Source: Chaenocephalus aceratus
Taxonomy: Eukaryota > Chordata > Actinopteri > Perciformes > Channichthyidae
Assembly: GCA_023974075.1 (NCBI GenBank)
Contig: JAMFTG010000144.1
Span: 62,001-126,000, forward strand
Length of the DNA stretch: 64,000 bases
Direction: 5' to 3'
The notes under the pieces are model-generated. The model had not been told where the DNA came from. It worked only from the letters and a program-made list of their open reading frames with translations, and searched no databases. A program made the position numbers and the translations under genes. Positions 11,522 through 21,548 of the stretch are shown here, piece by piece (the stretch's first letter is position 1; every line of letters starts with the position of its first letter).

Positions 11522-12051
11522 ACGCACTGCATTGATACCTCTTTTTTTTCTCAATAAACTGCATAAGTTCACACTTTTCCCACGACTGAGAGTCGTGTGT
11601 CTGCAGACTCCTGTGTACGTCCCTGGCCAACATGAGGCCCCACACAAAGTTATATGATGAGGCCCTCTGTTTCGCGAGCGTCAACGTGGGGGGGGGTGTG
11701 AGTGCCACATTTCCGGATCGGTTGAGGCCCCATGCAGTCTGCGTGATCGGCCTGTAGGGAGGGACGGCCCTGGCCATGTATCTGCCACAAACAAAGGCAG
11801 GTTCAAAATGTGGGTGGGTGTGAAAAAGAGAAAGGAAGTTGTTACAACAAGGAAGCATTGTTTGTCCTTTGATCAGCTGCAAAAGTACCTTTAGCAGGCA
11901 CGTATAAACAAGTGAGCTTGGATTTCTGGCACCTAAATAACCGCCTGCAGAAAGTAAGTTTGCAGTCAGAGAGTGATCACATGCACCTGATGCATTTGTG
12001 ATGTAAGCTTCACTTTCAGGAGTGAAGTAAAAGTGTGTTTCTCTTTAATAC
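11522..12051. other. Spacer with a hAT-like terminus at about 11640-11770
   Basis: The segment aggccccacac to agggacggccctg resembles in reverse sense the CAGGGCCG terminus at 1524. The remainder shows no gene. Confidence 0.3.
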
Positions 12052-12059
12052 TGCAGTTC

Positions 12060-13198
12060 CAGAGGCGAGCCGTCAGGGCCCTCTAGGCCCTCTGTGAGGG
12101 CCTAAGATATTCTAAAAAATAATATTTGAAAACATTAAAAAAAACAATTTCTTTTTAAAACATTTTTTTTAATATTTTTTTGTTGTTACATTTTTCATGA
12201 ATTTTACCAAAATAACTTGATTTAATTGTATTTAAAATAATATTTCTAAAGAAATAAATCCTTCGAATCTGCCTGTTCAGTTTCTGTTGGAATGTGAAGG
12301 GTTAAATGCCGTCTCTGCGAGTTACTGTGAAGACGGGAGAGGTTGGTCCCTCTCTACATTCACAGAGGGCCAGCTATAGTAACTCAACGAGAGAGTAATA
12401 TCAAATGACAGTACAATTGACCAATCATATCTTCCCTCTAAATGGGCGGGCTTTATTTTCGCGGACTTTATGACAGGTTCCGCCCGCTGTGAGGTCTATG
12501 CAAGTGGTGCAGTGACGCGTCCTAAAACCCAGAAGTAAGCTGCGCTCGGATTCCCTCGACAGAAAGCAATGGAATTTCTCCATAGGATTTTGGAAAATAG
12601 CTCGAAATAAGGTCTGTGGAAAACGAACCTGTTAGATAAATGCACGTTGTGTTCAGCCGGATAATATCGACATGTCTATCCTACTTTTTTTGATTCATAA
12701 ATCTAATCGATAGATTTATGATCGATAGATTTATGATTAGCATAAGTTCGTTCATGATGGCTCACTTCAGTGATAGTGATGACACCGTTGCGAAATTATT
12801 AACCGAGTCATTTTCAAGATTGAGTTACAATGATAAACTGGAGTGGCAAAGGATCAGCTGAATGACCCGCAAGTGCTTCATCCAAAAGGACAGGATGGAC
12901 TTTGTGTTTCAGTGATTTGATCATCAAAGGTAGGCCTAGTCATTTTCAATGCGGGCCGCCGTGCCGACTTAATTCATTTGTAATTGCTACTTGGCTGTGG
13001 GTGCCCTGTCATGATAGGTGTTTATATAAATGGTGTTGTTTTGTGTGGTAGAGGGTCGCTGTCATTGATGCGTTTTGCACCCCGGACCACTGTTTTGATA
13101 TTCCGCTGAAGTATACGTTGAGACGTAATATCTCTTCTTTTTTTTCGAGGGAAGGGGGGGTCAGAGGGCCTAGGTATAAAAGTCACGGCTCGCCACTG
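12060..13198 (+). mobile_element. hAT element with 8-bp target duplication tgcagttc
   Basis: Left end cagaggcgagccgtcagggc and right end gtcacggctcgccactg are inverted. The target duplication tgcagttc is present at 12052-12059 and 13199-13206 without mismatch. The 1139-bp element has a CpG-rich block at 12440-12545 and fragments of a transposase N-terminus at 12750-12930, but no catalytic core. Confidence 0.88.
12750..12930 (+). pseudogene. hAT (ZMYM1-like) transposase N-terminal remnant
   Basis: A plus frame beginning ATGATGGCTCACTTC reads MMAHFSDSDDTVAKLL and then SFSRLSYNDKLEW before a break at tgaatgacccgc. The remaining text suggests a conserved LHPK block. This resembles the leader of fish hAT transposases annotated as zinc finger MYM-type protein 1-like. 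It is non-functional. Confidence 0.45.
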
Positions 13199-13206
13199 TG
13201 CAGTTC

Positions 13207-14330
13207 AATCCCAAATCTTTCTCTGTTGGAAAATTACTGATATGTTGTGGATTTTCCCACCTTTATCTTCCCACCTTTATCTACGCCACTCCCACTTTCC
13301 CACAGCGTTTTTATTAAAACATTCTTCAAGATGAAATAAAACAATATAGGAACATTTCAGAACACTATCACATGATATCTCAACTTAACTTTTGGTTTAA
13401 AATACCCCTCTAAAACACGCCTGTTTGCTATCCTTCCGTTGCAAATTGGAAATGCATCTGTTTCGTTGCATCTTGGCAATTACATTCTGCTAAACAAGCA
13501 CTTCGAAGAGTTAACATAGGCCTTGTAACTATTTGACCTGCACTCACAACAATAGGACTGGCTTGAAGTGAATTTATCTGAACTTTCCTTGTTGTTTGGA
13601 GTTTGAATCTGTTTGGTTTTTGCACTTATTGTAAGTCTCTTTGGATTAAAGCAAACAGACCTGAAACACATCTTGAAGTGATGAATTCTTATTACTGATT
13701 CATCTTTAAGGACCTAAAGGTTGGTCCCAAGAAAACCCTGGTATTGCTTTATTGCATGGAAAATGTTAAGTAAAACCCCCATTGGATTTTTCTGGTGATG
13801 GTTTGAAGAACACTTTAAAAGAAAGTCCAATTTTTCAGACTGACCGACACGTAAGAGAAACGTCTTCAGTTAAAAGGCTGGGCCACTTTTTGTCCGCTCC
13901 AGGCACTTGTATTCATAACATCGCGGATAAACGTGCAAGGATTTTACTTGCGACTATTAGCACTTTCACCGCTTAGTTCAGGCGTTACCTAAGTTTGGCT
14001 GGGCGGACAGTTTTTCTTGAGGTTTCTCCAGAACCGCTGATCAAAATAGCTTCAAGCTGGGCCCATAAAGCCATTGTGTACTCAGCAAAACACACAGCAA
14101 ACGAGAAGTAAAACGGTCCGAGTGTTGGTGAGATATTCAAATTTTAGACATTCACTGTGACCTAAGATGTTCATTGACAGAACTACACTGTAGCTATGCA
14201 CACATGACAATACAAGCCTTGAAACTCACTAGATGCCACTGGATTAACAGCAGGTTGCATGTCTTTGGGTCATGTGATGGGAAAGATAAAACACACAACA
14301 AACCCAAAGCGTGCTGGGTAGAGTTTATTT
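13207..14330. other. Spacer without recognisable gene
   Basis: Short frames only; the 65-codon minus and 64-codon plus frames show no motif. Confidence 0.5.
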
Positions 14331-14331
14331 A

Positions 14332-14600
14332 TTCATAAGATAAGATAAGATGGTACTTTATCGATCCCAATTTGGGAAATTGTTTTTGTTGCAGCAGCAT
14401 AAAAGACAAGGCATTTTACAATAAAGCAAAGCTACAAATAAACAAGAAAATAAAATAGAAATAGAAAATATACATGTTGAAATAGAAAATATACATGTAG
14501 ATATTATATATATAAATACATATATTCAAAAATATATGACATAAGGAATATGGAATATTAAATAGAAAATATTGAATATATTTAAAAGATTGATTCACTT
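14332..14600 (-). mobile_element. LINE 3' end with (TTATC)n tail
   Basis: On the minus strand it reads caaaaacaatttcccaaatt, then gggatcgataaagtacc, and ends in tatcttatcttatct. The same 3' UTR appears on the plus strand at 34990-35135. Only the untranslated end is present here; 14440-14600 is AT-rich. Confidence 0.7.
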
Positions 14601-15243
14601 GTTGCTGTAATCACAGTCGGTCACATTGCAATCTCCATTTGAAACAATCACTTCAAATAAAAGTGCAACGACAATTAAAAAGATCACTGCTAATTATTCT
14701 GATTTATCCACCAATTTGCTGCCGGTTGTAATTGATGTGTTGGGTGGCTTGTCTTTTCTGCCTGGGTCCCCCAGAGTGTCTTGCTGCACCACTGACTACA
14801 TGCCGCTAAATCCACCGCGGAGAATAAACAGAAGGGCAACCAGGCAACCATGGCAACCATGCTCGTGAGGTCTTCTTTGCTGCTTTTGATGTATTTTGTG
14901 GCGGAAGTACAGCGCCACTTACAAGCCCAGCATATGTACTACGGGCTCTCCAGCGGGTCGAGCGGTCTCGTGTGAACGGACATGTTTATTGAGCCGATTG
15001 CGTGTGAACGGAAGACTTTTTTGATATCGAATGCTGTTCGTTTTCGTTTCCGTTCCCATGTAAATGGGGCCTGCTGTGGTTTGGACGAAAGCCACAGTAG
15101 CTTAAGAGGCTTATTGACTTATAATAGGGGATTCATGTAAATTCAAGCAAAAGCTTCAAGAAACTTGAATCAATTCATTAACTTTTATCTGTTGATCCAT
15201 CCATTTTAAGTCACTTTTCTTGGTCCAGATCACTTTAATCTAA
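14601..15243. other. Spacer without recognisable gene
   Basis: An 80-codon plus frame (14626-14868) has no recognisable domain. Confidence 0.4.
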
Positions 15244-15606
15244 TTAAAGGTGGGGTAGGTAATTTTGGAGAAACCAGCTCGAGTGCGCTAGAATTTGAAA
15301 ATACACAGCCGGAAAAAATCTGCCACTTCCTCTCAGAGCCCCTCCTCCAACACACAGGAACGCGCACATGACCAATGAGGGCACAAGATAAGTGTGTGCA
15401 CAGATGGAAGTCTGACAGGCAGGTAGGCCATCCAGTTACTTTAGCCGGCTCAGATGATTGGTCGTGCTTTTTACAGCACCACGGCTTCCCCAGATGATAT
15501 TTTTGTACGTATTTGTTGTCAAAGCACTTCAGATATTCATTGCTATCGGGATGTTAAGAGCATTCCATTGAATATAACAAAAAGTGTATCTCGAGCCGGG
15601 TTTTAA
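15244..15606 (+). mobile_element. TTAA MITE, near full length
   Basis: Starts ttaaaggtggggtaggtaat and ends ctcgagccgggttttaa; the last bases of the right TIR are eroded. The interior is collinear, in inverted sense, with the copy at 17606-17970. Confidence 0.8.
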
Positions 15607-16029
15607 GTACAATTATAAGAATTATCAAATAAACTGAACAAAATTGATACAATCACAACTAATTTAAGGCTGTAAGCTAACACCAATTAGTTGTATCAAA
15701 TTAACATTTAATTTGGTGAACCCTTAAAACACCCTGTATAAGTAGCTAAAATTAGTAAAGAATGCATGTCCTTTAAGCCGCGTCATAAGTCTTTAGTTCA
15801 TTCCAATATAAAGCCTTGAGAGATGTGGACTGTCACATAAGGGGAGAAGTTTGCAATATCACAGACGTGACCCTCATTCAGGTAAATTACTAAAACTTAA
15901 AGTGTGATAAATAAATAATAGTAGCTGAAGCGCAGAGAAACAACCGGACACTTCTAACATGAAGTGTTCTCAAAGCTGGTGAAGGTGCAGCTAGTTTGAA
16001 TGACTTTGTATACTGCAGGGTAGCTTGTG
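15607..16029. other. Spacer without recognisable gene
   Basis: AT-rich, nothing recognised. Confidence 0.5.
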
Positions 16030-16160
16030 GATTTACTCCAGGTGGAACTACAGTCTGATTTAACACTTGATTATATTTCACATCATTCATCCACATCTGT
16101 GAAGTAACTAAAGGGATTGAAAACATGTAGTGGAGTAGAAGTACACGATTTACATAAAAA
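16030..16160 (+). repeat. Dispersed repeat also at 34130-34240 and 61305-61450
   Basis: Shares ggtggaactac/ggtgtaactaa, tatatttcacatcatt and atgtagtggagta with the two other copies, which both sit inside family K elements. Confidence 0.6.
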
Positions 16161-16734
16161 GGCAAACTCATGTGACCACATGATGGTGTGAAATGTGGTC
16201 ACAGGGAGTTCAACATTGTGCTCAGGTAGAAAAGGAGAAATGAATGACTGGCAGTGCAGAGTCAACGGGACTCACAAAAACCACGGCAGCGATTGAGTCA
16301 CCTGCAATGACTGAAGGTCTGACGATGTGCTGTGATTGGCTTCGAATAGAGACGAAAGTGAGCGTAATAAAATCAGCTAACTAAATAAAGTTTAGTGCTT
16401 TAATAGTTCATCTGAGTTATCTCATTAATAAATGTATTTGTTGACTTTGAAACCGTGGCCTTTCATTAGGCTGCTATTTGGGGATCTTAGACATGACATC
16501 AACTCTGATATAAAAGCGCAAGGTAAAAGGGTCTTACAGTCCACTAATTAATGGCCAAACTAACCTTAAAATAGGCATTTTCCACTGAGAATAAAACGAA
16601 TGTCGGCATGTTAGGAGAAATACAGGAAGCAGCAGGTTTTTAATAAGGGTCTCCAGCAGACAGACAGCTCTGAGGCCAATGAGATAGAAACATGACATCT
16701 AACAGTCACATCAGTAAATGAGACTCCATCCCCC

Positions 16735-16840
16735 ATGTAACATCTGTAAAGTGTTATATCTATATTTATTTATTTCAGTCACTGTGAGTTTCATCATTTG
16801 GCTGTAAGGTCATTGATCCTTCTTCTTATTCTTTAACTAA
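16735..16840 (+). pseudogene. 3' UTR remnant of an Ig V-set gene
   Basis: The text gtaacatctgtaaagtg, then tatttatttcagtcactg and ggctgtaaggtcatt aligns with the 3' UTR of gene 2 at 51007-51084. No coding exon remains next to it. It may be the tail of the same decayed paralogue whose exons lie at 10070-10377, with 6.3 kb of later insertions between. Confidence 0.55.
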
Positions 16841-16929
16841 GATACGTGTTGGACGTTATTTAAGCCACTGTTCTACAGGGTGTCTGAGGACTTTCTCTCC
16901 TCCCCTGCAGCCTGAACTACGCCTACTAT

Positions 16930-17123
16930 ACTGTAGTGCGTAGTTAATTCTTCACGTCAGGAAGTGTACATCAGACCACAGAAAACAGCAGAAACTTCCC
17001 CTTCTTCTGCATCAAGACAGCCTCGTTGAAACACCAACTAGCTTCATCGGACATATTCACCATGATATCTATAGAAAACGTAGCTGTCGGCACTGAGGTC
17101 TCTACAGTCTCAAATATGTACAG
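16930..17123 (+). promoter_or_regulatory. Promoter-proximal region and 5' exon of Ig gene 1
   Basis: A stretch ending in tctcaaatatgtacag and a strong donor gtaagag (17124) matches the exon end of gene 2 (tctcaactatttaaag, donor 43197) and the donor of gene 3 at 51601. I infer a 5' untranslated exon. The ATG at 17061 opens a short frame that may be an upstream ORF. The motif agaaacttcccc on this strand resembles an NF-kB half site in reverse. Confidence 0.45.
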
Positions 17124-17129
17124 GTAAGA

Positions 17130-18110
17130 GCACATGTTTCTACTGTATTAAGGAAATGTCTCTTGCTGCAGCTTCCTGTCGCTCTCCTGTTGAACCTCTT
17201 ATAGAGAACAGGCGGCTGTTGTCTCAAATTACCAAATCCTCCCGGAGACACTCCGACCGTGTAACTACAGCAGGAAGGACAACATCTGTCTGAAACAGCA
17301 ATGTCCTCACTTTGTGACTAACGTGTATTACCAGCTTTCTCTTTTTTTATTAAGCTCTTTCCAAATCCCCCGGTTTAATCTGCTTTTGCTGCAGTTTCTG
17401 TAAATAAAGTGCACAAAACTAATAAACACGTCTGCACTCTGCTACACACAGACACCGGTATGTGATCATAAGAAATGTACATAAAAATACTACTTCATTT
17501 TCAGGTTATTCTCATACAACTATATGAATTGTCTATTTTAGTAAAACAGTTTACAGTTTGAAGAATAATATGCGCATTGAATATATTCATACAAATGTAA
17601 GTAACTTAAAGGTGGGGTTGGTAAGAAACCGGCTCGAGATACACTTTTTGTTACATTCCATGGAATTCTCTTAACATCTTGATAGCAATGAATATCTGAA
17701 GTGCTTTGACAAAAAAATCCATTAACAAATTTCCTCTGTAGAGGCCGTAATACTGTAAAAAGTACAACGGCTAAACGGATTGGATGGCCTACCTGCCTGT
17801 CAGCCTTCCATCGGGGCACAAACTTATCTCGTGCCCTCATTGGTCAAGAGCGCGTTCGTGTGTGTTGGAGGAGGGGCTCTGTGAGGAAGTGGCAGATTTT
17901 CTCCGGTTGTGTATTTTCAAATTCTAGCGCACTCGAGCTGGTTTCTCAAACTTACCAACCCCACCTTTAAAGGTTACATTATATTATTTTAGTTTAAGCA
18001 AACATTGGATCCTATTTTTATATCATGAGCACGAATAGCATTTTCAATTCAGATTTTAAAATATGAGAAGAGGTTTATAAAACAAGACATGCCACTTATA
18101 CTATAATTGT
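17130..18110 (+). repeat. Segmental copy S1 of Ig-gene intron 1
   Basis: 17300-17605 plus 17971-18110 align closely with 43320-43620 and 43790-43880, and the first part also with the inverted copy at 44966-45233. Shared landmarks are tccaaatcccccggtt, aataaacacgtctgcactct and ggtatgtgatcataag. The MITE at 17606-17970 interrupts it. Confidence 0.85.
17606..17970 (+). mobile_element. TTAA MITE with proven empty site
   Basis: TTAA at 17606-17609 and 17967-17970 flank inverted ends aggtggggttggtaag and cttaccaaccccacct. The paralogous segment at 43600-43616 reads gtaacttaaaggttac with a single TTAA, so the insertion duplicated exactly TTAA. No coding capacity. TTAA duplication is typical of piggyBac and Kolobok families. 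Confidence 0.92.
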
Positions 18111-18153
18111 TCTGAATACAAAAGCTGTCTCTTTCTCCCCACGAAGCACACAT

Positions 18154-18608
18154 TCAAGCCCCCCTTAACCTGCCATCGGGCCCTGATTCTTGTAAAACTC
18201 GCCCCTCTTCAGGTGGAGGTGAATTTGTTGGGACCGGCTGCCTGTCTCCGCTCCATTGAATCATTCTAGATTTATAAAGGTACCCTGCTGCTGCCACAGC
18301 AGCGACACTCAGGATGTACAAAAGGCTGAATAAGACCCAACAAGTAGTGCCGTTTCCTGAAGCCACATACACATAGAGCTGTTGTTGTTTACTTCCATGT
18401 TGGTTGGGCATTGAGCATGTTTGGGATGCTCTGGATTTGGGATGCTCTGGATCATAAATCATCTGTCCTTCCTCCTCATCCTGGCCTACAGGTTTAAAAT
18501 AACCTGTAAGCTTCGGCATTTTTTGTAATAGCTGCTTGTCTCGAAACTACTTTTCCCTCAACAATTTCCTTTTCCGAGCGCCACTCTCAAACTTTTTCTT
18601 CTCCGACA
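18154..18608 (-). pseudogene. hAT transposase N-terminus joined to an Ig-adhesion-type transmembrane segment
   Basis: On the minus strand ATG at 18608 opens MSEKKKFESGARKRKLLREK, stops at TAG, then MPKLTGYFKPVGQDEEEGQ follows. This is the leader typical of fish hAT (ZMYM1-like) transposases. From 18408 the frame changes character: NQHGSKQQQLYVYV, GNGTTCWVLFSLLYILSV and AAVAAAGYLYKS, a glycosylation site and a clear 22-residue membrane segment. The block 18257-18408 recurs in opposite orientation at 21751-21905, where the preceding codons look like the end of an Ig C2 domain (CLYECEASNQHG). So part of an adhesion-receptor exon appears joined to a hAT leader. The 121-codon lower frame is open, but expression is unknown. 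Confidence 0.5.
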
Positions 18609-18829
18609 TTTTCTCCTAAACAACCTTCATCTGTCACTCAATCACTCGCAATTTGAATAAGTCACATGTGAAACATATTCTCATTCTGATTGGCTGTTAA
18701 GTGGTGCCCACTGACTGTTACGGAGTCATCTCTGGAATCCATCGATCTGATTGATGAGCGGAGCAAATGATCAAAATACTACGGAGGGAAGATATTTTCG
18801 TTTGGATTACTGGTCTGGGGGAAGCTCAC

Positions 18830-18833
<4 letters not shown>

Positions 18834-18867
<34 letters not shown>
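18834..18867. repeat. (GT)n tract before the signal exon of gene 1
   Basis: Ends in tttcctctcacag directly before the signal exon. The same arrangement is seen at 47411-47438 and 52729-52754, so the tract is an ancestral part of the intron and serves as the 5' side of its acceptor region. Confidence 0.9.
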
Positions 18868-18869
<2 letters not shown>

Positions 18870-18886
18870 CCTCTCACAGGGAGAAG

Positions 18887-21101
18887 ATGATCTTCCTCAT
18901 CCTGCTGCTCCTCTTCCTCACCCCCTGTGTCTCTGGTTAGTGTACTCCTTTATTTCCCACTTAGACAAATTGAATATTATTGAAAAACCTTTTGTGTCAC
19001 GTTTTACCTTTTCAGAAAGAAGCATCGAGAGCTCTTTGGTGTGGAACACTATTAGAGCAAGAAAAGAGGGTCAAAACTGAGGAGGGGGATTGTCAAGTCC
19101 TTCAGGTTTTTGCCTGTTCCAGTGATTTAGCCTGACTTGATAGGCTAGAGGGCAACAGAGGACGCTTTAGACAACTCAAATTTGTTCTTTTTGTCTTTAT
19201 TTATTCAAGACAGCTCCAAGAATTCATCAGGTTGAAAACCTTCAAACACAAAGGACAAACAAAAGTTTGCTCACATGCTACACAAATTACAAACATTTTG
19301 CAGGTCTCACTGCATTCTCAATAATAATAATAATAATAATAGCACCACAAACTATGTTTTAATTAAAAAGGATAAATTGTTACTTTAAAACCACATCATT
19401 AACTTAAATGAATTAATAAGAGTGTTTATCTCCACTTGGAAACAAGCACCAGAGAAAACCTCATCTGACCACCTGCGCCGTCTAAATTACACAGAAATCA
19501 AACGGAGCACAGGCAGACCGCGCTGCGTAAAAAACACAGCTGATTGCGCAACAGCACTCTCGCAAAGTGCGACAACAGATCAAGTACATAAACACAATAA
19601 ACATACCAACGGCGTCTCCGGAGCCTCACACACACTGTCGCCTGGTTCTCTCTCCGTGGCTTTGAGAACAAGAGACCGGCCATCACAAATTACACCCCTT
19701 TTTGTAGCCGTGTTGCCGGAAGCGGCATTCATATTTTTCCTACAGCTCGCTTCTGAAAAGTAGCCCACGCTATCAAAAATAAACAAATACCCTCTCCTGG
19801 TATTGAACAATACAATAATAATAATAATAATAATAATCTAAATGAAAACACATAATTATTTATTAGTCCGTTTTTCACAGATATTATATATTGACCTATT
19901 GACTTTCGTCTCGACAGGGATTCTGATTTATTTAGCTTTTTTAAATCAAAATGTCAAGAAGTGGAACTTTCAGTATATTCTCTAACAAAAGTAATTTGTT
20001 ACAAGTAATTGATTCTTAAAAGTTCAATGTTTATTCTCAATATTTAAACTTTAAAAGCGCTTAACTGTTTTTTCTGATACATTTTTCCTAATAACTGCAC
20101 TCAAATTGAAAGATTTTATTTTACTCAACATTTAGGCTTTTTCTTAACATGCTGAATAAAAAAGTAAAATAGTCCTTTTCTTCTTTATGTTCCCTCATAC
20201 CCTAATACTCTTCCTCACCTAAGGAGACCTCTGTCTCTGGTCAGCTTCAGTTAGTCTCTTTAAAGCTGTTCTCAGTGAAGCAGCACAAAAACATAGCTGC
20301 AGTTTAAAGAGTCCCTCTGTGTCTCCTCCACAGCAACATAGCTGCAGTTTAAAGAGTCCCTCTGTGTCTCCTCCACCGCAACATAGCTGCAGTTTAAAGA
20401 GTCCCTCTGTGTCTCCTCCACAGCAACATAGCTGCTGTTTAAAGAGTCCCTCTGTGTCTCCTCCACAGGAACATAGCTGCAGTTTAAAGAGTCTCTCTGT
20501 GTCTCCTCCACAGGAATATAGCTGCAGTTTAAAGAGTCCCTCTGTGTCTCCTCCACAGAAACATAGCTGCAGTGTAAAGAGTCCCTCTGTGTCTCCTCCA
20601 CCGCAACATAGCTGCAGTTTAAAGAGTCCATCTGTGTCTCCTCCACAGCAACATAGCTGCAGTTTAAAGAGTCCCTCTGTGTCTCCTCCACCGCAACATA
20701 GCTGCAGTTTAAAGAGTCCCTCTGTGTCTCCTCCACAGGAACATTTGCAGTGAATGTGGCTCAGGCTTCCTATCAGGCAGAGGAGAACCAGAACATCACC
20801 CTGGAGTGGACCTTCAGCACCAGAAGAGACACTTCCCTCAGATCCATTTCTACCCTCTGTCAGCTGTTTACTGAGACCAGACCCTACGTCCTGTTTCATC
20901 TAAATGAAGGCATTGAATTCCCAGAGTCTCAGGATCCAGAGTTTGCAGGACGAGTCCAGTGGGACAAAGACGTCCTCACAGAAGGACGCCTCACACTTCA
21001 TGTCTCCAGACTCAGAACCAGTGACTCTGGGTTTTATGTGTGTGACATACTCGTCAGACCTGATCGGACTAACTCTAGGAGATGCTGGCTCAACGTCACT
21101 G
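18887..21101 (+). CDS. Ig gene 1: signal peptide exon (18887-18935) and V-set exon (20739-21101)
   Basis: Exon 1 encodes MIFLILLLLFLTPCVS, a hydrophobic signal peptide, with a phase-1 donor gttagt at 18936. Exon 2 (363 bases, acceptor cctccacag, donor gtgagt at 21102) encodes a V-set Ig domain: YQAEENQNITLEW near the start, an early Cys in STLCQLF, then FAGRVQWDK, LTLHVSRLRTSDSGFYVCD with the late Cys (D-S-G-x-Y-x-C), and RRCWLNVTG. The protein would be secreted or membrane-bound and extracellular, likely a B7/PD-L1-like immune receptor or ligand as in other fish. Both exons are intact. I found no transmembrane exon like that of gene 2; the sequence downstream (21549-21905) is instead Ig-adhesion-like and broken. 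The gene may be 3' truncated, or its last exon lies outside what I could recognise. Confidence 0.7.
19073..20253. mobile_element. Insertion in intron of gene 1 absent from gene 2
   Basis: Gene 2 reads aaaagagggtctctttaaag at 47629-47648. Gene 1 has aaaagagggtc up to 19072 and tctctttaaag from 20255, with 1181 foreign bases between. Flanking gtc at 19070-19072 and 20254-20256 could be a 3-bp target duplication. The insert has (aat)n near 19321 and 19812 but no recognised protein. The class is unknown. Confidence 0.6.
20285..20738 (+). repeat. 45-bp intronic minisatellite carrying splice acceptors (gene 1)
   Basis: The motif acatagctgc starts at 20291, 20336, 20381 and so on every 45 bases to 20696. 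The last unit flows into the V exon at 20739. Each unit holds agtccctctgtgtctcc, a pyrimidine-rich stretch, and ends ccacag or ccaccg followed by aacatag. The final acceptor is followed by gaacattt instead. Ten units in all; six upstream ones keep an AG acceptor and three have ccaccg. Because 45 is divisible by three, long false frames appear on both strands. Confidence 0.95.
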
Positions 21102-21139
21102 GTGAGTAACCTCAGAAGAAGTGCTGTATTTATTGTCCA

Positions 21140-21300
21140 TCTTTTTTCATTTCATTTAATCGTTTATTTGAAGAGGCACATTGATGAACATTTAAAACAA
21201 ATATGCTTTAAAACGTAAATATGCCGGATTTTAGCTTTGAGCTAGTTTCCATCCGTAGTCCGTCACATACAACATTAAAGAACATGACATTTATATACAT
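21140..21300 (-). mobile_element. LINE 3' end fragment in intron 2 of gene 1
   Basis: gtaaatatgccggattttag, then ctttgagctagtttccatcc, is the reverse complement of the 3' UTR at 37590-37630 of the LINE at 36640-37690, so the fragment is on the minus strand. Confidence 0.7.
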
Positions 21301-21548
21301 AGCAACATAAATACATGATATGCAGAAAGAGCATGAGCAGCATATACGCATTTACCACAAGGCAGTACAATGTAGCAGCTACAACATATAAAGTGCAGGA
21401 GAAGATCAAATAACTACATCAAGTGCTTCACCTTTTTAATGTGCAGATTCTAGTAGATCTATTCCAATGGTAAAAAAAGATGCAAGGTCATTGCAGAAAA
21501 GTATTATATAAACTCTTTATTTTCACTGAAAATAAGTTTTCTCCCTGC

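Noticed and set aside
14626..14868. 80-codon plus frame as a gene
   Set aside because: No recognisable domain, no splice context, and sequence after it looks like decayed repeat.
17061..17123. Short frame MISIENVAVGTEVSTVSNMY as a coding first exon
   Set aside because: The paralogous exon of gene 2 has no ATG and carries a stop (caactatttaaag), so the exon is more likely untranslated.
20285..20738. CRISPR-like regular array
   Set aside because: Units are adjacent with no spacers, the genome is a fish, and the array sits in an intron.
20219..20899. 226-codon minus frame and 144-codon plus frame with 15-residue repeats
   Set aside because: The 45-bp period has no stop in these frames, so they stay open by chance; the minus frame crosses the V exon in antisense. 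The same applies to 47595-48017 and 52866-53226.
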